Part shown: positions 24,650-32,589 of the stretch, one piece after another
Numbering within the stretch: the first letter of the stretch is position 1
Layout of the letters: each line of letters begins with the position of its first letter
DNA from: Bradyrhizobium sp. CSA112
GTDB lineage: Bacteria > Pseudomonadota > Alphaproteobacteria > Rhizobiales > Xanthobacteraceae
Length of the DNA stretch: 64,000 nucleotides
Assembly (NCBI RefSeq): GCF_029051645.1
Contig: NZ_JAACFS010000039.1
Coordinates: 1 to 64,000 of the forward strand
Direction: 5' to 3'
The notes under the pieces: model-generated
The model's database searches: none
Told to the model about the DNA's origin: nothing
Seen by the model: only the letters and a program-made list of their open reading frames with translations
Made by a program: the position numbers and the translations under genes

Positions 24650-25000
24650 CTATCGCGCCGGCACCGATGCCGGCGGACGCAAGGCTGACCGCGACGCGGC
24701 TGCCGGCGCAGGCTTTGCCGCGACGCGCTTTCCGCTGTCGATGGACTCCAGGTAGGACGTCAGCGCCCAGGCCGAGCTCGAACCGCTGGAATAGTGCTTT
24801 TGCAGGAACAGATAGAGCGTGAGGTGGAATCGGCCCTTGGAGAGCCCGCGCGGGCTGCGATGGCAGGACGCGCAACCTTCGGCAAATAGTTTCGGCGCCG
24901 GTTTGCCCTGATCGAGATTCTGGGCGCCGATCGCCGCGCCGCTTAACGCGGCCATGACCGCAACAACAAGCAGAGCGCAGCCCGTCTTCTTTGGCGACAT
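24650..25000 (-). CDS. c-type cytochrome-like periplasmic protein
   Basis: 116 residues from ATG 25000. Signal peptide (about 4-26, AIGAQ) then LFAEGCASCHRSPRGLSKG with one CxxCH heme-attachment site; the sixth ligand could be a later Met or His but none is obvious, since only the His in QKHY follows. The C-terminal 30 residues are Ala/Pro-rich. Might be a short electron carrier or heme sensor. Confidence in the heme motif is higher than in the role. Confidence 0.7.
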   Translation of the reverse strand: MSPKKTGCALLVVAVMAALSGAAIGAQNLDQGKPAPKLFAEGCASCHRSPRGLSKGRFHLTLYLFLQKHYSSGSSSAWALTSYLESIDSGKRVAAKPAPAAASRSALRPPASVPAR

Positions 25001-25200
25001 CAAATTCTTACCCGTGCATGGAGGGATGGGCTGCCTGCCCGCCGCGGCTCGCATCAGCGACGTCGGAGGCGAAGCGCAATCTGCGGCCCACCCGTGGCGA
25101 AAAGTGGGCTGCGCTTCCGCCATCATGGCGCTCGGCTCAGAGCGTGACGGTAATCAAACCAAGGCGACCAATTGGCCGCCTTGTTGCCAGAAGATGGCCT

Positions 25201-25791
25201 TCAGTATGGCGGCTTCTTCCGCTCCCGCTGCGCCCCTGCCGCCTCCATCCACCACACGAGATCATCGGCAAAACGCGGAAACGCGTGCGCCAGCGCCTTG
25301 CCGCCCTCGCCCGTCGGCTTGCCGTCTTCGGTGAGCGTCTGCGCGATCGGCCCGACCGCGATCGAGCTCGAGATTACCACCATGCCCATTTCCGAAAGCG
25401 TGCCGTGCCATGCGAGCGCGGCGCGCGCACCGGAGAAACGGCCGGCCGAATAGCTCGCGATCGCCGCAGGCCGCCAGAACCATTCTTCGAGAAAATGGTC
25501 GGTGAGGTTTTTCAGTCCGGGCTGCATGCCCCAATTGTATTCGCCTGTCACGAACACAAAGCCATCGGCGCCGCGGATTTGGCCCGCGAGTTTTTCCAGC
25601 GCGTCCGGAGCGCCGCCTTTCGGATATTCCTTGTACATCCGGTCCAGCATCGGCAGGCCGATCGCCTTGGCATCGATCAGCTCGACATCATCACCGCGTG
25701 CACGAAATCCCTCGACGACGAATTGCGCGAGCCGGATGCCCATGCGGTCGGAACGGTAGGAGCCGTACAAGACGAGAATGCGGTTGCTCAT
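25201..25791 (-). CDS. NADPH-dependent FMN reductase
   Basis: 196 residues. ILVLYGSYRSDRMGIRLAQF at the N-terminus is the FMN-phosphate loop of the flavodoxin-like reductase family, and FVFVTGEYNWGMQPGLKNLT is the second flavin loop typical of this family (often PEYN). Reduces FMN, quinones, chromate or azo dyes with NADPH in the cytosol; substrate not determined. Single gene, no clear operon partner. Confidence 0.85.
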   Translation of the reverse strand: MSNRILVLYGSYRSDRMGIRLAQFVVEGFRARGDDVELIDAKAIGLPMLDRMYKEYPKGGAPDALEKLAGQIRGADGFVFVTGEYNWGMQPGLKNLTDHFLEEWFWRPAAIASYSAGRFSGARAALAWHGTLSEMGMVVISSSIAVGPIAQTLTEDGKPTGEGGKALAHAFPRFADDLVWWMEAAGAQRERKKPPY

Positions 25792-25913
25792 GAGACCTCA
25801 ACCTTAAGACATTGGTTCATGCAGTCGAACCATGCGGGCCCTTCCCATGCAAGGCCCACGCCCGCCCGCCAATGAACCTGAGGGCCGCCGCGTGCTGAAC
25901 CAAGCCAACAAAA

Positions 25914-25933
25914 AAGCGGCCTTGCGGCCGCTT
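25914..25933 (-). terminator. Rho-independent terminator
   Basis: AAGCGGCC (25914-25921) and GGCCGCTT (25926-25933), loop TTGC, with six As on the left, which read as a T-run on the minus strand. Ends the Tyr/Gly-rich protein gene. Confidence 0.8.
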
Positions 25934-25955
25934 CGTTGCAATTGCGCGTCCGGCT

Positions 25956-26282
25956 TTACCAATAACCGGGCCCGTCATAATAGGCGTAGGAATCAACATA
26001 GGGCGCGCCTGCAATGGCGGCCGCCGTTCCGACCGCTACGCCGGCCGGAAGCCCGACGGGGCCGGGCCCGTAATAGACGCGAGGCCCATAATAGCCACGG
26101 TAGTAGCTATAATCATAGCGGCTCGGGGTACGCACGCCGTATCCGCCGAGCAGATAGTCGGAGTTCGGGTGGGAAAACCCGACCATGCCGGGCTCTTGGG
26201 TTGCCTCCTGCGATATCGCAGGTGTTGCGAGCGCCGCCGTCGCAAGGATCGCGGCCGCGCCAAGCAGTGTCAGTTTCGTCAT
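25956..26282 (-). CDS. Secreted Tyr/Gly-rich protein
   Basis: 108 residues: signal peptide (about 1-24, PAISQ), then a Tyr/Gly/Pro-rich mature part with repeats such as YDYSYYRGYYGPRVYYGPGP and a short hydrophobic GVAVGTAAAIAGAP patch. Looks like an extracytoplasmic low-complexity protein. An exact EcfG-type promoter 31 bases upstream points to stress induction. Confidence 0.7.
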   Translation of the reverse strand: MTKLTLLGAAAILATAALATPAISQEATQEPGMVGFSHPNSDYLLGGYGVRTPSRYDYSYYRGYYGPRVYYGPGPVGLPAGVAVGTAAAIAGAPYVDSYAYYDGPGYW

Positions 26283-26312
26283 TGCGCAGTCTCCATCTGA
26301 AGATGAAGAGCG

Positions 26313-26338
26313 AACGGACGAGCCGAGATGCTTGTTCC
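26313..26338 (-). promoter_or_regulatory. EcfG-type general-stress promoter
   Basis: Minus strand GGAAC (26334-26338), 17 bases, CGTT (26313-26316), 31 bases before the start of the Tyr/Gly-rich secreted protein. Confidence 0.7.
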
Positions 26339-26376
26339 GGAAGCCGATTCACAGCGCCGTGATTTTCACGATTTCG

Positions 26377-26422
26377 GCAAGAGAAAAGGCCGACGGGCAT
26401 TACGCCGCCGGCCTTCTCTTGC
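26377..26422. repeat. Inverted repeat between divergent genes
   Basis: GCAAGAGAAAAGGCC (26377-26391) pairs with GGCCTTCTCTTGC (26410-26422) with two bulged bases. No T-run follows on either strand. It separates the promoter regions of the genes at 26282 (minus) and 26596 (plus); the rest of 26283-26595 shows nothing further. Confidence 0.6.
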
Positions 26423-26595
26423 AACTGCCGGCTCGGGAGGTCCGGTTCCGCTGCGATTCCATGCCTAAAGTTTGACCACTACAGCATTAATAAAATCTTA
26501 ATGACCGGCTGTGAGGTGCATCACGGATGGGCAGAACCTTCTGGCGCTAGCTTCGTACCAATAAGAGTAGTCTCGTTTAAGCGCAGGAGGCCAGC

Positions 26596-26829
26596 ATGAC
26601 CCAGGTCTATTTCCATTGCTCCAACTCTCGGGAGGTCCGGATCGACCGGTCCGGCGAAGCGGTGAGCGATCTCACCGAGGCGCGCGACCGCGCCGCCTGC
26701 ATCGTCCGATCGCTGATCATGGGACGCGATGCGGAAGATTGGCGCGATTGGGTCGTGCATGTCAGCGACGATTTCGACGACGAGATCTTCGTGCTGCCTT
26801 TCGCCTTCGTCCTCGGCAAGCCGCACTAA
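26596..26829 (+). CDS. DUF6894-type small protein, copy 1
   Basis: 77 residues: VYFHCSNSREVRIDRSGEAV, a helix with DLTEARDRAACIVRSL, then WRDWVVHVSDDFDDEIFVLP. This fits the DUF6894 family of small alpha/beta proteins of unknown function in Rhizobiales. GGAGG precedes the ATG. It is 58 percent or so identical by eye to the gene at 28858, and both are followed by a related tiny gene, so a two-gene unit was duplicated. Confidence 0.78.
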   Translation: MTQVYFHCSNSREVRIDRSGEAVSDLTEARDRAACIVRSLIMGRDAEDWRDWVVHVSDDFDDEIFVLPFAFVLGKPH

Positions 26830-26851
26830 CAAGCCGCACTAAGAGGTCGCC

Positions 26852-27034
26852 ATGCTGCCGGCGCGCCCACCCTACATGCCGTTGCTCCGCCGCCTCGGTG
26901 CGATCATGGCGCGGTGCCGCCGCCTGATCGAACGCGCCCGCGACCCCTATCGTCCGGAGCGTCACTACATGCGCGGCCCCGGCCCGAAATGGCACGCCAG
27001 GCATCGCGTCGACATCGCAGGCGTGGCCGTCTGA
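26852..27034 (+). CDS. Tiny basic protein with YMRGPGPKWHA motif, copy 1
   Basis: 60 residues, rich in Arg and Pro. The C-terminal half, ARDPYRPERHYMRGPGPKWH, is almost the same as in the gene at 29101. Begins 22 bases after the DUF6894 gene; AGAGG precedes the ATG. The spacer contains a 13-base tandem duplication (26818-26843). Function unknown; conserved pairing suggests both proteins work together. Confidence 0.65.
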   Translation: MLPARPPYMPLLRRLGAIMARCRRLIERARDPYRPERHYMRGPGPKWHARHRVDIAGVAV

Positions 27035-27217
27035 GGCCTGTAATCTTCCCTACCGGTTCCAGCGTCCGGAACCCGCGGCCCCAACCTCTTCACGAGATCG
27101 CCTTGCTTTGGTCAAACCTCGCTGGCCGTGTGATGACTTGGGCAGAGGGTTTTCGACGCAGCAAAGCATGCTCCCCGCCCCGATGCGGGTGCCATTGGAC
27201 TGAGCAAGGGACCGCCA

Positions 27218-28300
27218 ATGCAATCCACGCCAAAAGACACCGATCCGCACGACGTTTTTGCGATCGAGACGCTGCTCGCCGCGCATGCCGAAAAGGCGCC
27301 GCATGCCGAGAAGGCGCCACCGCTGGCGCACGATCCGGCGGCCCCTCCAGCGGCGCCGGAGGTCCAAGTCGCGGCGAAGCCGCAAATTCACGGCGCGGCG
27401 AAGCCGCAAATTCACGGCGCGCCCCAGATTTCGGTCGGCGCGCCGATTCCGCAGGTCGAGCCGACGTTTCGCGCCACCGATGTGCGCGATATCAAGATTA
27501 ACCGCGATATTCCGGTCGAGAGTGTCAGGCCGGCCGAGATCAAGGTCGATGGCCTCAAGGTTCTAGACGAACGGCCGATCGGCAAATGGGCGAAGCGTGT
27601 CTTCATGGCGCTGCTGGCCCTTTGCGGCGCCATGGCTGCCGCGGGCTGGCAGCATTATGGCGATGAGGCCAAGGCGATGGCCGCCGAATGGGCGCCGCCC
27701 TTCGTGCTGGCTGCACTGCCGTCGGCAGCCCGGCCCGCTGTCGACGAGCAGCCGAACGTGCCGGCCACTGAAGCCGCCGCAACCGATCAGGCCGCCGCGC
27801 AACCGGCGGCGGTGCCGGCAACGGCAGCACCGGCGCAACCCGAACTCGCCGCGACTGCTGCGGCCGCCCCTCCTGCTGATACCGCTCAGTTGCATTCGAT
27901 GGCGCAGGACCTCGCCGCGATGAGCCAGCAGGTCGAGGAGCTGAAAACCACCATCGCGCAGCTCAAGGCAAGCCAGGCGCAAATGGCGCGTGAATTTGCC
28001 AAAGCTTCGGAGGCCAAGGCTTCGGAGGCCCGAGCGGCCGACGCCAGGCCGCCCGAGCAAAACCTGCGCCCCAGAGTGTCGGCGCTGACGCCGCCTCCGC
28101 CGCGGCCGGCTGCACCGCCGCCCGTGCGCAAGCCGAAGCCGGCCTATTCCTATTCGCCTTCCTACTCGCCTGCGCCGATCGCGGCCGCTCCCGCAGCGCC
28201 GCCAGGGCAAGCTGCCGCGCCGCTGCCGCCTCCGCCGCCGCAGCAAACGATGGCCGATGATGGTGCGCCGGTGGTGCGCCCGCCGATGCCGCTGCGGTAA
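27218..28300 (+). CDS. Membrane-anchored coiled-coil, Pro-rich protein
   Basis: 360 residues. Cytoplasmic Ala/Pro/Lys-rich start with two small tandem repeats (HAEKAP and AAKPQIHG, both twice), a charged domain, one transmembrane helix (about 128-147, VFMALLALCGAMAAAGW), then an Ala/Pro-rich stretch, a coiled coil (about 225-275, MSQQVEELKTTIAQLKASQA) and a Pro-rich C-terminus. Domain order resembles the gene at 7023. Likely an envelope scaffold; unproven. It sits between the two DUF6894 modules. Confidence 0.65.
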   Translation: MQSTPKDTDPHDVFAIETLLAAHAEKAPHAEKAPPLAHDPAAPPAAPEVQVAAKPQIHGAAKPQIHGAPQISVGAPIPQVEPTFRATDVRDIKINRDIPVESVRPAEIKVDGLKVLDERPIGKWAKRVFMALLALCGAMAAAGWQHYGDEAKAMAAEWAPPFVLAALPSAARPAVDEQPNVPATEAAATDQAAAQPAAVPATAAPAQPELAATAAAAPPADTAQLHSMAQDLAAMSQQVEELKTTIAQLKASQAQMAREFAKASEAKASEARAADARPPEQNLRPRVSALTPPPPRPAAPPPVRKPKPAYSYSPSYSPAPIAAAPAAPPGQAAAPLPPPPPQQTMADDGAPVVRPPMPLR

Positions 28301-28425
28301 GTAACTGCCTTCCCCGGCTGCGGCACGCTTGCGGCGTGATGCGCTGCTGATCCAGGGCCCATGTCGGTCATAGCTCCCGGCTCAGCAGACCAACGCTGCG
28401 GGACAAGCGGAGACGTGCCAATCCG

Positions 28426-28611
28426 CTAGCTCTGATGCGGTCCTCGCATCAGCTTCATGGCGTCTTCGATATGACGCCACTCCGTGGCTTCCTCGATATC
28501 GCCCTTGCTCTCGCAGGCCTGTGCATTGTGTGCGGCTTCGGCGATCGCGGTGAGGCCGTGCTTCTCCATCATCTGGCGCGCAATCGTATGGATCTGCATT
28601 TCCGACATCAT
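28426..28611 (-). CDS. Small helical protein
   Basis: 61 residues from ATG 28611 (MMSEMQIHTIARQMMEKHGL), with GGGAGAG upstream. Contains helix-forming AEAAHNAQACESKGDIEEAT and WRHIEDAMKLMRG. Similar proteins are widespread in Bradyrhizobium without assigned role. A near-exact EcfG-type motif lies 68 bases upstream. Confidence 0.65.
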   Translation of the reverse strand: MMSEMQIHTIARQMMEKHGLTAIAEAAHNAQACESKGDIEEATEWRHIEDAMKLMRGPHQS

Positions 28612-28678
28612 GTCGCTCTCCCAGGGTTCCAACAGTCTTACGCCGCAGCGCTTCGATCGTCGCGGCTTCGTCCGTGAG

Positions 28679-28704
28679 AACTGCCGAACCGAAAGTCCCG
28701 TTCC
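28679..28704 (-). promoter_or_regulatory. EcfG-type promoter, one mismatch
   Basis: Minus strand GGAAC (28700-28704), 17 bases, AGTT (28679-28682). The first base of the -10 element is the least conserved. The helical protein gene starts 68 bases downstream. Confidence 0.5.
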
Positions 28705-28857
28705 TCCGGCTGTGACCGATAATTTTCAGACAGGTTGACGGACCGGTTCCACCTGCGGTCGCACCCCCGTATTATCCCGTCCGCAATCTCCCCGAATATT
28801 AAGTGGCTCCACCGCCTGCTATTTTTTCAGCGTGAATCGCAATTGCGGGAGTCGGAT

Positions 28858-29091
28858 ATGGCCAGAGTCTATTTCCACTACTCCAATTCCGAGGGCGTAT
28901 GCGTCGACCGGCGCGGCACCGCCGTCGGAAACCTGACCGAGGTGCGCGACCACGCTGCCCGCGTCGTGCAGTCGCTGATTACGGCGCAGGGCCCGGAAGA
29001 CTGGCGCGACTGGACGCTGCATGTCAGCGACGATCTCAACGACGAAATCTTCGTCCTGCCTTTTTCGTCCGTGCTCGGCAAGCTGCATTGA
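28858..29091 (+). CDS. DUF6894-type small protein, copy 2
   Basis: 77 residues, same length as the gene at 26596: VYFHYSNSEGVCVDRRGTAV, LTEVRDHAARVVQSLI and WRDWTLHVSDDLNDEIFVLP. CGGGAG stands about nine bases before ATG 28858; a longer reading from 28735 has no family similarity in its first 41 residues. Nine bases separate it from the partner gene. Confidence 0.78.
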   Translation: MARVYFHYSNSEGVCVDRRGTAVGNLTEVRDHAARVVQSLITAQGPEDWRDWTLHVSDDLNDEIFVLPFSSVLGKLH

Positions 29092-29100
29092 GAGGTCGCC

Positions 29101-29259
29101 ATGCTGGCCGCCATGCAACCCCTTCTCCGACGCCTGACCGGGATCGTGATCCGTTGGCACCGGCTAATCGTAATTGCCCGCAATCCCTACCGGCCCGAGC
29201 TGCATTACATGCGCGGCCCCGGCCCGAAATGGCACGCGAAGCATCAGGGCATTCTGTAG
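29101..29259 (+). CDS. Tiny basic protein with YMRGPGPKWHA motif, copy 2
   Basis: 52 residues: MLAAMQPLLRRLTGIVIRWH, then ARNPYRPELHYMRGPGPKWH, AKHQGIL. Closely matches the 26852 gene from the LLRRL segment onward. The GAGAGGTCGCC leader is also shared. The first half could form an amphipathic helix that touches the membrane. Confidence 0.68.
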   Translation: MLAAMQPLLRRLTGIVIRWHRLIVIARNPYRPELHYMRGPGPKWHAKHQGIL

Positions 29260-29270
29260 CCCGCACTCCC

Positions 29271-29351
29271 GTAGGATGGGTGGAGCGAAGCGACACCCAT
29301 CATCTCGCTTCATGGTCGCGATGGGTTTCGCTTTCGCTCTACCCATCCTAC
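29271..29351. repeat. Dispersed palindromic repeat (GTAGGATGGGTGGAGC family)
   Basis: GTAGGATGGGTGGAGCGAAG at the left and GCTCTACCCATCCTAC at the right are reverse complements. Its right end supplies the stop codon of the SDR gene on the minus strand. Confidence 0.8.
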
Positions 29352-30136
29352 AAATCCCCCAATTCCGGCGGCTCGAACCAGTTCGTCAGCGACAGGCCGC
29401 CATCGACCACGATCGCGGCGCCCGTCACGTAAGCCGATATCCGGTTCGACAGCACCGCCAGCGCCAGCGGCGCAAGGTCCTTGGCCTCGCCAAGCCGGCC
29501 GAGCGGAATGTGTCTTGCGAGCGCGGGATCGGCGACGAAGCCGCCGGCCGCGATCGCGCCGGGCACCAGCGCGTTGACGCGGATGCCGAAGCGGCCGAAC
29601 GTCTTGGCCATTTCCTTCACTAGCATCGAAAGGCCTGCCTTCGATGTCGAGTAATGCGGCAGGTTGCGCGGCGTGCCGGCATGCAGCGAGGTCAGCAGCA
29701 GGAACGAGCCGGGCTGCTTGTCGGCGATCAGCTTTCGCGCCAGTTCACGCGAGAGGTGGAATCCGGCCTCAAGATTCACCGCATGCATCTGCGCCCAAAT
29801 CTCCGTGGTGACACCGAGCGCATGATCGCTCTCGCGCCGCGGCGGCGATGCGCTATGCACGAAATGGGTCACGCATCCGACGGCGGCGGCAGCTTCCGCC
29901 AGCAACGCCGTGCGCGCCGAGGCATCGGCGAGATCGCCGATCCAGGGCACGGCGAGCTCCGGCCGCGGCGAAGCGTTGACGGCCGCCTTCACCGTATCCC
30001 GGTTCACGTCGGCGAACACCGTGCGCACGCCCTCGCCGACCAGGGCCTGCGCGATCGCGCGGCCGATCCCGTTGCCCGCGCCGGTGACGAGCGCCGCCTC
30101 GCGCGCAGGGTCGAATGGTGTATTCAATAAACTCAT
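29348..30136 (-). CDS. Short-chain dehydrogenase/reductase
   Basis: 262 residues from ATG 30136, GGGAGA nine bases upstream. ALVTGAGNGIGRAIAQAL is the TGxxxGxG nucleotide loop, LLTSLHAG has the catalytic Ser region, YSTSKAGLS the YxxxK pair, and VTGAAIVVDGG the usual C-terminus. Classical SDR; substrate unknown. The TAG stop lies in the end of a palindromic repeat and the last residues (PPELGDL) are close to it, so the C-terminus may have been altered. Confidence 0.87.
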   Translation of the reverse strand: MSLLNTPFDPAREAALVTGAGNGIGRAIAQALVGEGVRTVFADVNRDTVKAAVNASPRPELAVPWIGDLADASARTALLAEAAAAVGCVTHFVHSASPPRRESDHALGVTTEIWAQMHAVNLEAGFHLSRELARKLIADKQPGSFLLLTSLHAGTPRNLPHYSTSKAGLSMLVKEMAKTFGRFGIRVNALVPGAIAAGGFVADPALARHIPLGRLGEAKDLAPLALAVLSNRISAYVTGAAIVVDGGLSLTNWFEPPELGDL

Positions 30137-30154
30137 GCTCGTGTCTCCCCGGGC

Positions 30155-30244
30155 CGTCATGGCCGGGCTTGTTCCGGCCATCCACGTCTTTCTTACACGC
30201 TAGCAACAAGTGCGTGGTGCCCCGGATCAAGCCCGGGCACGGCG
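30155..30244. repeat. Dispersed palindromic repeat (GTCATGGCCGGGC family)
   Basis: CGTCATGGCCGGGCTTGTTC CGGCCATCCACG at the left and GTGCCCCGGATCAAGCCCGG GCACGGCG at the right, a repeat type common in Bradyrhizobium genomes. It lies directly upstream of the SDR ribosome site. Confidence 0.7.
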
Positions 30245-30365
30245 AAATCTACATTGGCGTGACGCCTTGCACCGTTTCAATCGGCGCACCACCTGCACCG
30301 CTAGGTTGCTTTCACCTTGCCAGGAACCATCCTAGTCTCTCTCTGTAACCGGCGGGCTCACCAGC

Positions 30366-30797
30366 ATGCAAACCCGCGTTCGAAAGTTCGCCCACGTTCT
30401 GGAGCGCCTTGGGCTTGCAATGGCAGGCGCAGCGAGCGGGTTGTTTGTGGCGGCTCTGGTGGGAACGAGCCATTCCGCACTCACCAATCAGGCCTTCCTG
30501 CTCCTGATGATGGTCGGTGGCGCCGTCGGCTTTTACCTCGGCATCGATACGCCGGCCCACCCCCTCAGCGCATCGCACGGCGGGCCCGGTGGCGTCTGGG
30601 ACGGCCAGGTAGACACGCCGGAGTTGCTCAGCGCGGTCGGCACCTTCCTCGCGGCATTCTCCGCGTTCGCCTGCGTCGGCGTGATCGTGCTGCGCCACGA
30701 TCCGCATCTGGGATGGATACTGATGATCATGGTCGGATGGGTGGTCGGCGTCACCATGCAGATCATCGCCGGCACGATCGCCCGCCTGCGCCGTTGA
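30366..30797 (+). CDS. Integral membrane protein, unknown function
   Basis: 143 residues with four hydrophobic helices (about 15-34, 42-60, 88-108 and 116-136). The loop PAHPLSASHGGPGGVWDGQV between helices 2 and 3 is polar and probably periplasmic. No recognised family. It converges with the small membrane protein at 30818. Confidence 0.65.
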   Translation: MQTRVRKFAHVLERLGLAMAGAASGLFVAALVGTSHSALTNQAFLLLMMVGGAVGFYLGIDTPAHPLSASHGGPGGVWDGQVDTPELLSAVGTFLAAFSAFACVGVIVLRHDPHLGWILMIMVGWVVGVTMQIIAGTIARLRR

Positions 30798-30817
30798 TCG
30801 GCCCGACCGCCTGACCT

Positions 30818-31057
30818 TCAGCTCTCGTCTTCCAGCGTCAGCACCAGACCCGTCAGCGCCGCGCCGATGCCGAACATCAGCCCGTAGGTCGTCACCAGCA
30901 TCAGCGTGGTCTGAACAGGTGCGCCGCTTTTTGCAACGAGGTCCCTGACGTGGAAGGCATCGACCAGGCCGAGCACCAGCACCAGCGATAGCCCAAGCGC
31001 CACACCCATCAGGAAATGGGTAAGCAGTGCATTGAAGAGTGACTTTTGCGGACGCAT
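30818..31057 (-). CDS. Small two-helix membrane protein
   Basis: 79 residues; hydrophobic helices at about 14-33 (MGVALGLSLVLVLGLVDAF) and 50-72 (TLMLVTTYGLMFGIGAALTG). Ends LEDES. Unknown function, but an exact EcfG-type promoter stands 32 bases before the ATG, so stress induction is likely. Confidence 0.68.
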   Translation of the reverse strand: MRPQKSLFNALLTHFLMGVALGLSLVLVLGLVDAFHVRDLVAKSGAPVQTTLMLVTTYGLMFGIGAALTGLVLTLEDES

Positions 31058-31088
31058 GGGCGCCGGGCCCTCGGCATGATGCCAAGCA

Positions 31089-31114
31089 AACGCACGGCCG
31101 AAGGAACTGGTTCC
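31089..31114 (-). promoter_or_regulatory. EcfG-type general-stress promoter
   Basis: Minus strand GGAAC (31110-31114), 17 bases, CGTT (31089-31092). The small membrane protein gene starts 32 bases downstream. Confidence 0.7.
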
Positions 31115-31270
31115 TCAGGGGAGAACAGAATTTGTCCGGTACTGCGGCGCATCAGCGCCCCGCGTTTGCGGAAAATTAAGCAAGCGCCGGTACGTCCACC
31201 GGCATTCCCAATAATTTCCACAATCCTTTTAGGAAGAAAGCACTCGCTTTCGAGATAAGGAGAATTTCCC

Positions 31271-31525
31271 ATGCGGTTGGGGCAAGCGATCTTCTTCGGT
31301 TCGGCGGCCGCCCTCCTCACTTTGGCAGCGCCGACACTCGCCAGAAATTCCAGTACGAATTCGCACACGGCAAAAGCAACCGAGGCGCCCACGTCTGCCT
31401 CCTGCCATGCCTATCAGCAGGCGGCTGACGGTTCGTGGACGCAACTGCCTTGTCAGCAGATGGACTCCAAGACGCCGGCCCAGCCCCGCTCCGCTGCGAA
31501 GAGCGCGACCAAAGAAACGCAGTAA
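31271..31525 (+). CDS. Small secreted protein
   Basis: 84 residues. Signal peptide (about 1-24, PTLAR), then a Ser/Thr/Lys-rich mature part with two Cys (SCHAYQQAADGSWTQLPCQQ) that could form a disulfide. AAGGAG lies ten bases upstream of the ATG. Function unknown. Confidence 0.65.
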   Translation: MRLGQAIFFGSAAALLTLAAPTLARNSSTNSHTAKATEAPTSASCHAYQQAADGSWTQLPCQQMDSKTPAQPRSAAKSATKETQ

Positions 31526-31538
31526 CTGCGTCGTGCGT

Positions 31539-31660
31539 CGTCATTGCGAGGAGCATAGCGACGAAGCAATCCATGTCTCCGCGTTCGGCGCTATGGATTG
31601 CTTCGCGGAGCCTGTCATCCGGTGGCGCTTCGCGCCGACCGGGTGGCTCGCAATGACGAT
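31539..31660. repeat. Dispersed palindromic repeat (CGTCATTGCGAGGAGC family)
   Basis: CGTCATTGCGAGGAGCATAG at the left pairs with CGGGTGGCTCGCAATGACG at the right; the inside has GAAGCAATCCAT/ATGGATTGCTTC and GGTGGCGCTTCGCGCCGACC dyads. A repeat type frequent in Bradyrhizobium and Rhodopseudomonas. Confidence 0.8.
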
Positions 31661-31675
31661 GGGGATCGCCGCAGC

Positions 31676-32425
31676 CTAGGCCACCGCCCTGCCCAGCCAA
31701 TCGTCGAAACGCGTCGGCATGATCCGCGCGCCATCATCCGGCACCAGCGTGCGCAGCGCGAGCGGCGCGCCGAAATACGGCACGTCGGCGCTCGCTACGA
31801 TCCTGCTGGTATCGCCCTGCTTGCGAAGCCAGCGGCCGACGAAGTCCGCAAGCGGAGCTGCTTCAGGACCCGCGACATCGCGGATGCCATTGGCGGGCTC
31901 GCCGAGGGTCACGTCGGCCAGCGCGATCGCCACCTCGTCGGAAAGCAACGGCTGCATCAACTGGCTGGAGACATGGACCGCACCATCCCTGCGCCCGGAA
32001 TCCGCGATCGCGCCGACGAATTCGAAGAATTGGGTGGCGCGCAGGATGGTGTAGGCCAGCCCGGAGTTCGCGATCAGCCGCTCTTGCGCCAGCTTGGCGC
32101 GGAAATAGCCGCTGCTCTCGAGCCGGTCGGTCCCGACGATCGACAGCGCGACGCAATGCCGTACGCCGGCCTGCTTGGCAGCCGCGACCAGGTTACGCGT
32201 CCCCGTCTCGAAGAAGTGCAGCACCGCCTTGTCCTCGAACGAGGGCGAATTCGACACGTCAACGGCAACGTCAGCGCCCGAAAGCGCCGGTTGCAGACCC
32301 TCCCCGGTCACGGCGTTGACGCCCCTGCTCGGCGACGCCTGCAGCACTTCATGGCCGCGCGACCGGAGCAGAGGTGCCAATTTCGAGCCGATAAGGCCTG
32401 TGCCACCGATGATAACGATCTTCAT
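31676..32425 (-). CDS. NAD(P)-binding NmrA/SDR-a-type oxidoreductase
   Basis: 249 residues. MKIVIIGGTGLIGSKLAPLL is the GxxGxxG loop, followed by ADVAVDVSNSPSF, an ALSIVGTDRLESSGYFRAKL region with the YxxxK pair, and YTILRATQFFEF. This fits atypical SDR proteins related to NmrA, ycf39 or quinone reductases. Soluble; substrate unknown. Confidence 0.85.
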   Translation of the reverse strand: MKIVIIGGTGLIGSKLAPLLRSRGHEVLQASPSRGVNAVTGEGLQPALSGADVAVDVSNSPSFEDKAVLHFFETGTRNLVAAAKQAGVRHCVALSIVGTDRLESSGYFRAKLAQERLIANSGLAYTILRATQFFEFVGAIADSGRRDGAVHVSSQLMQPLLSDEVAIALADVTLGEPANGIRDVAGPEAAPLADFVGRWLRKQGDTSRIVASADVPYFGAPLALRTLVPDDGARIMPTRFDDWLGRAVA

Positions 32426-32589
32426 TTCCTCGCTCCTCTATCTTCTGAAGCCGCGGCACTCCGGGCCACATCACCAAGACGAAATGGAACGGGCCGGCGT
32501 GACAAGCCCCACTGTAAACCCCGGATTAATTCGCACCACCTATACTGGTGGCCTGCACATCCGTACCAGCGCAAATGGCCTAAAATCCC

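Noticed and set aside
26535..26560. EcfG promoter before DUF6894 copy 1
   Set aside because: AGAAC-N16-CGTA has two mismatches, too weak to claim.
27563..28246. Minus-strand open frame opposite the anchored coiled-coil gene
   Set aside because: Arg/Gly-rich shadow without start signals.
30356..30390. EcfG promoter at CAGGAACCATCC before the membrane protein at 30366
   Set aside because: The -10 position reads GTAA and would fall inside the gene.
31020..31392. Longer minus-strand frame opposite 31271-31525
   Set aside because: Antisense to a gene with signal peptide and ribosome site; no conserved pattern.
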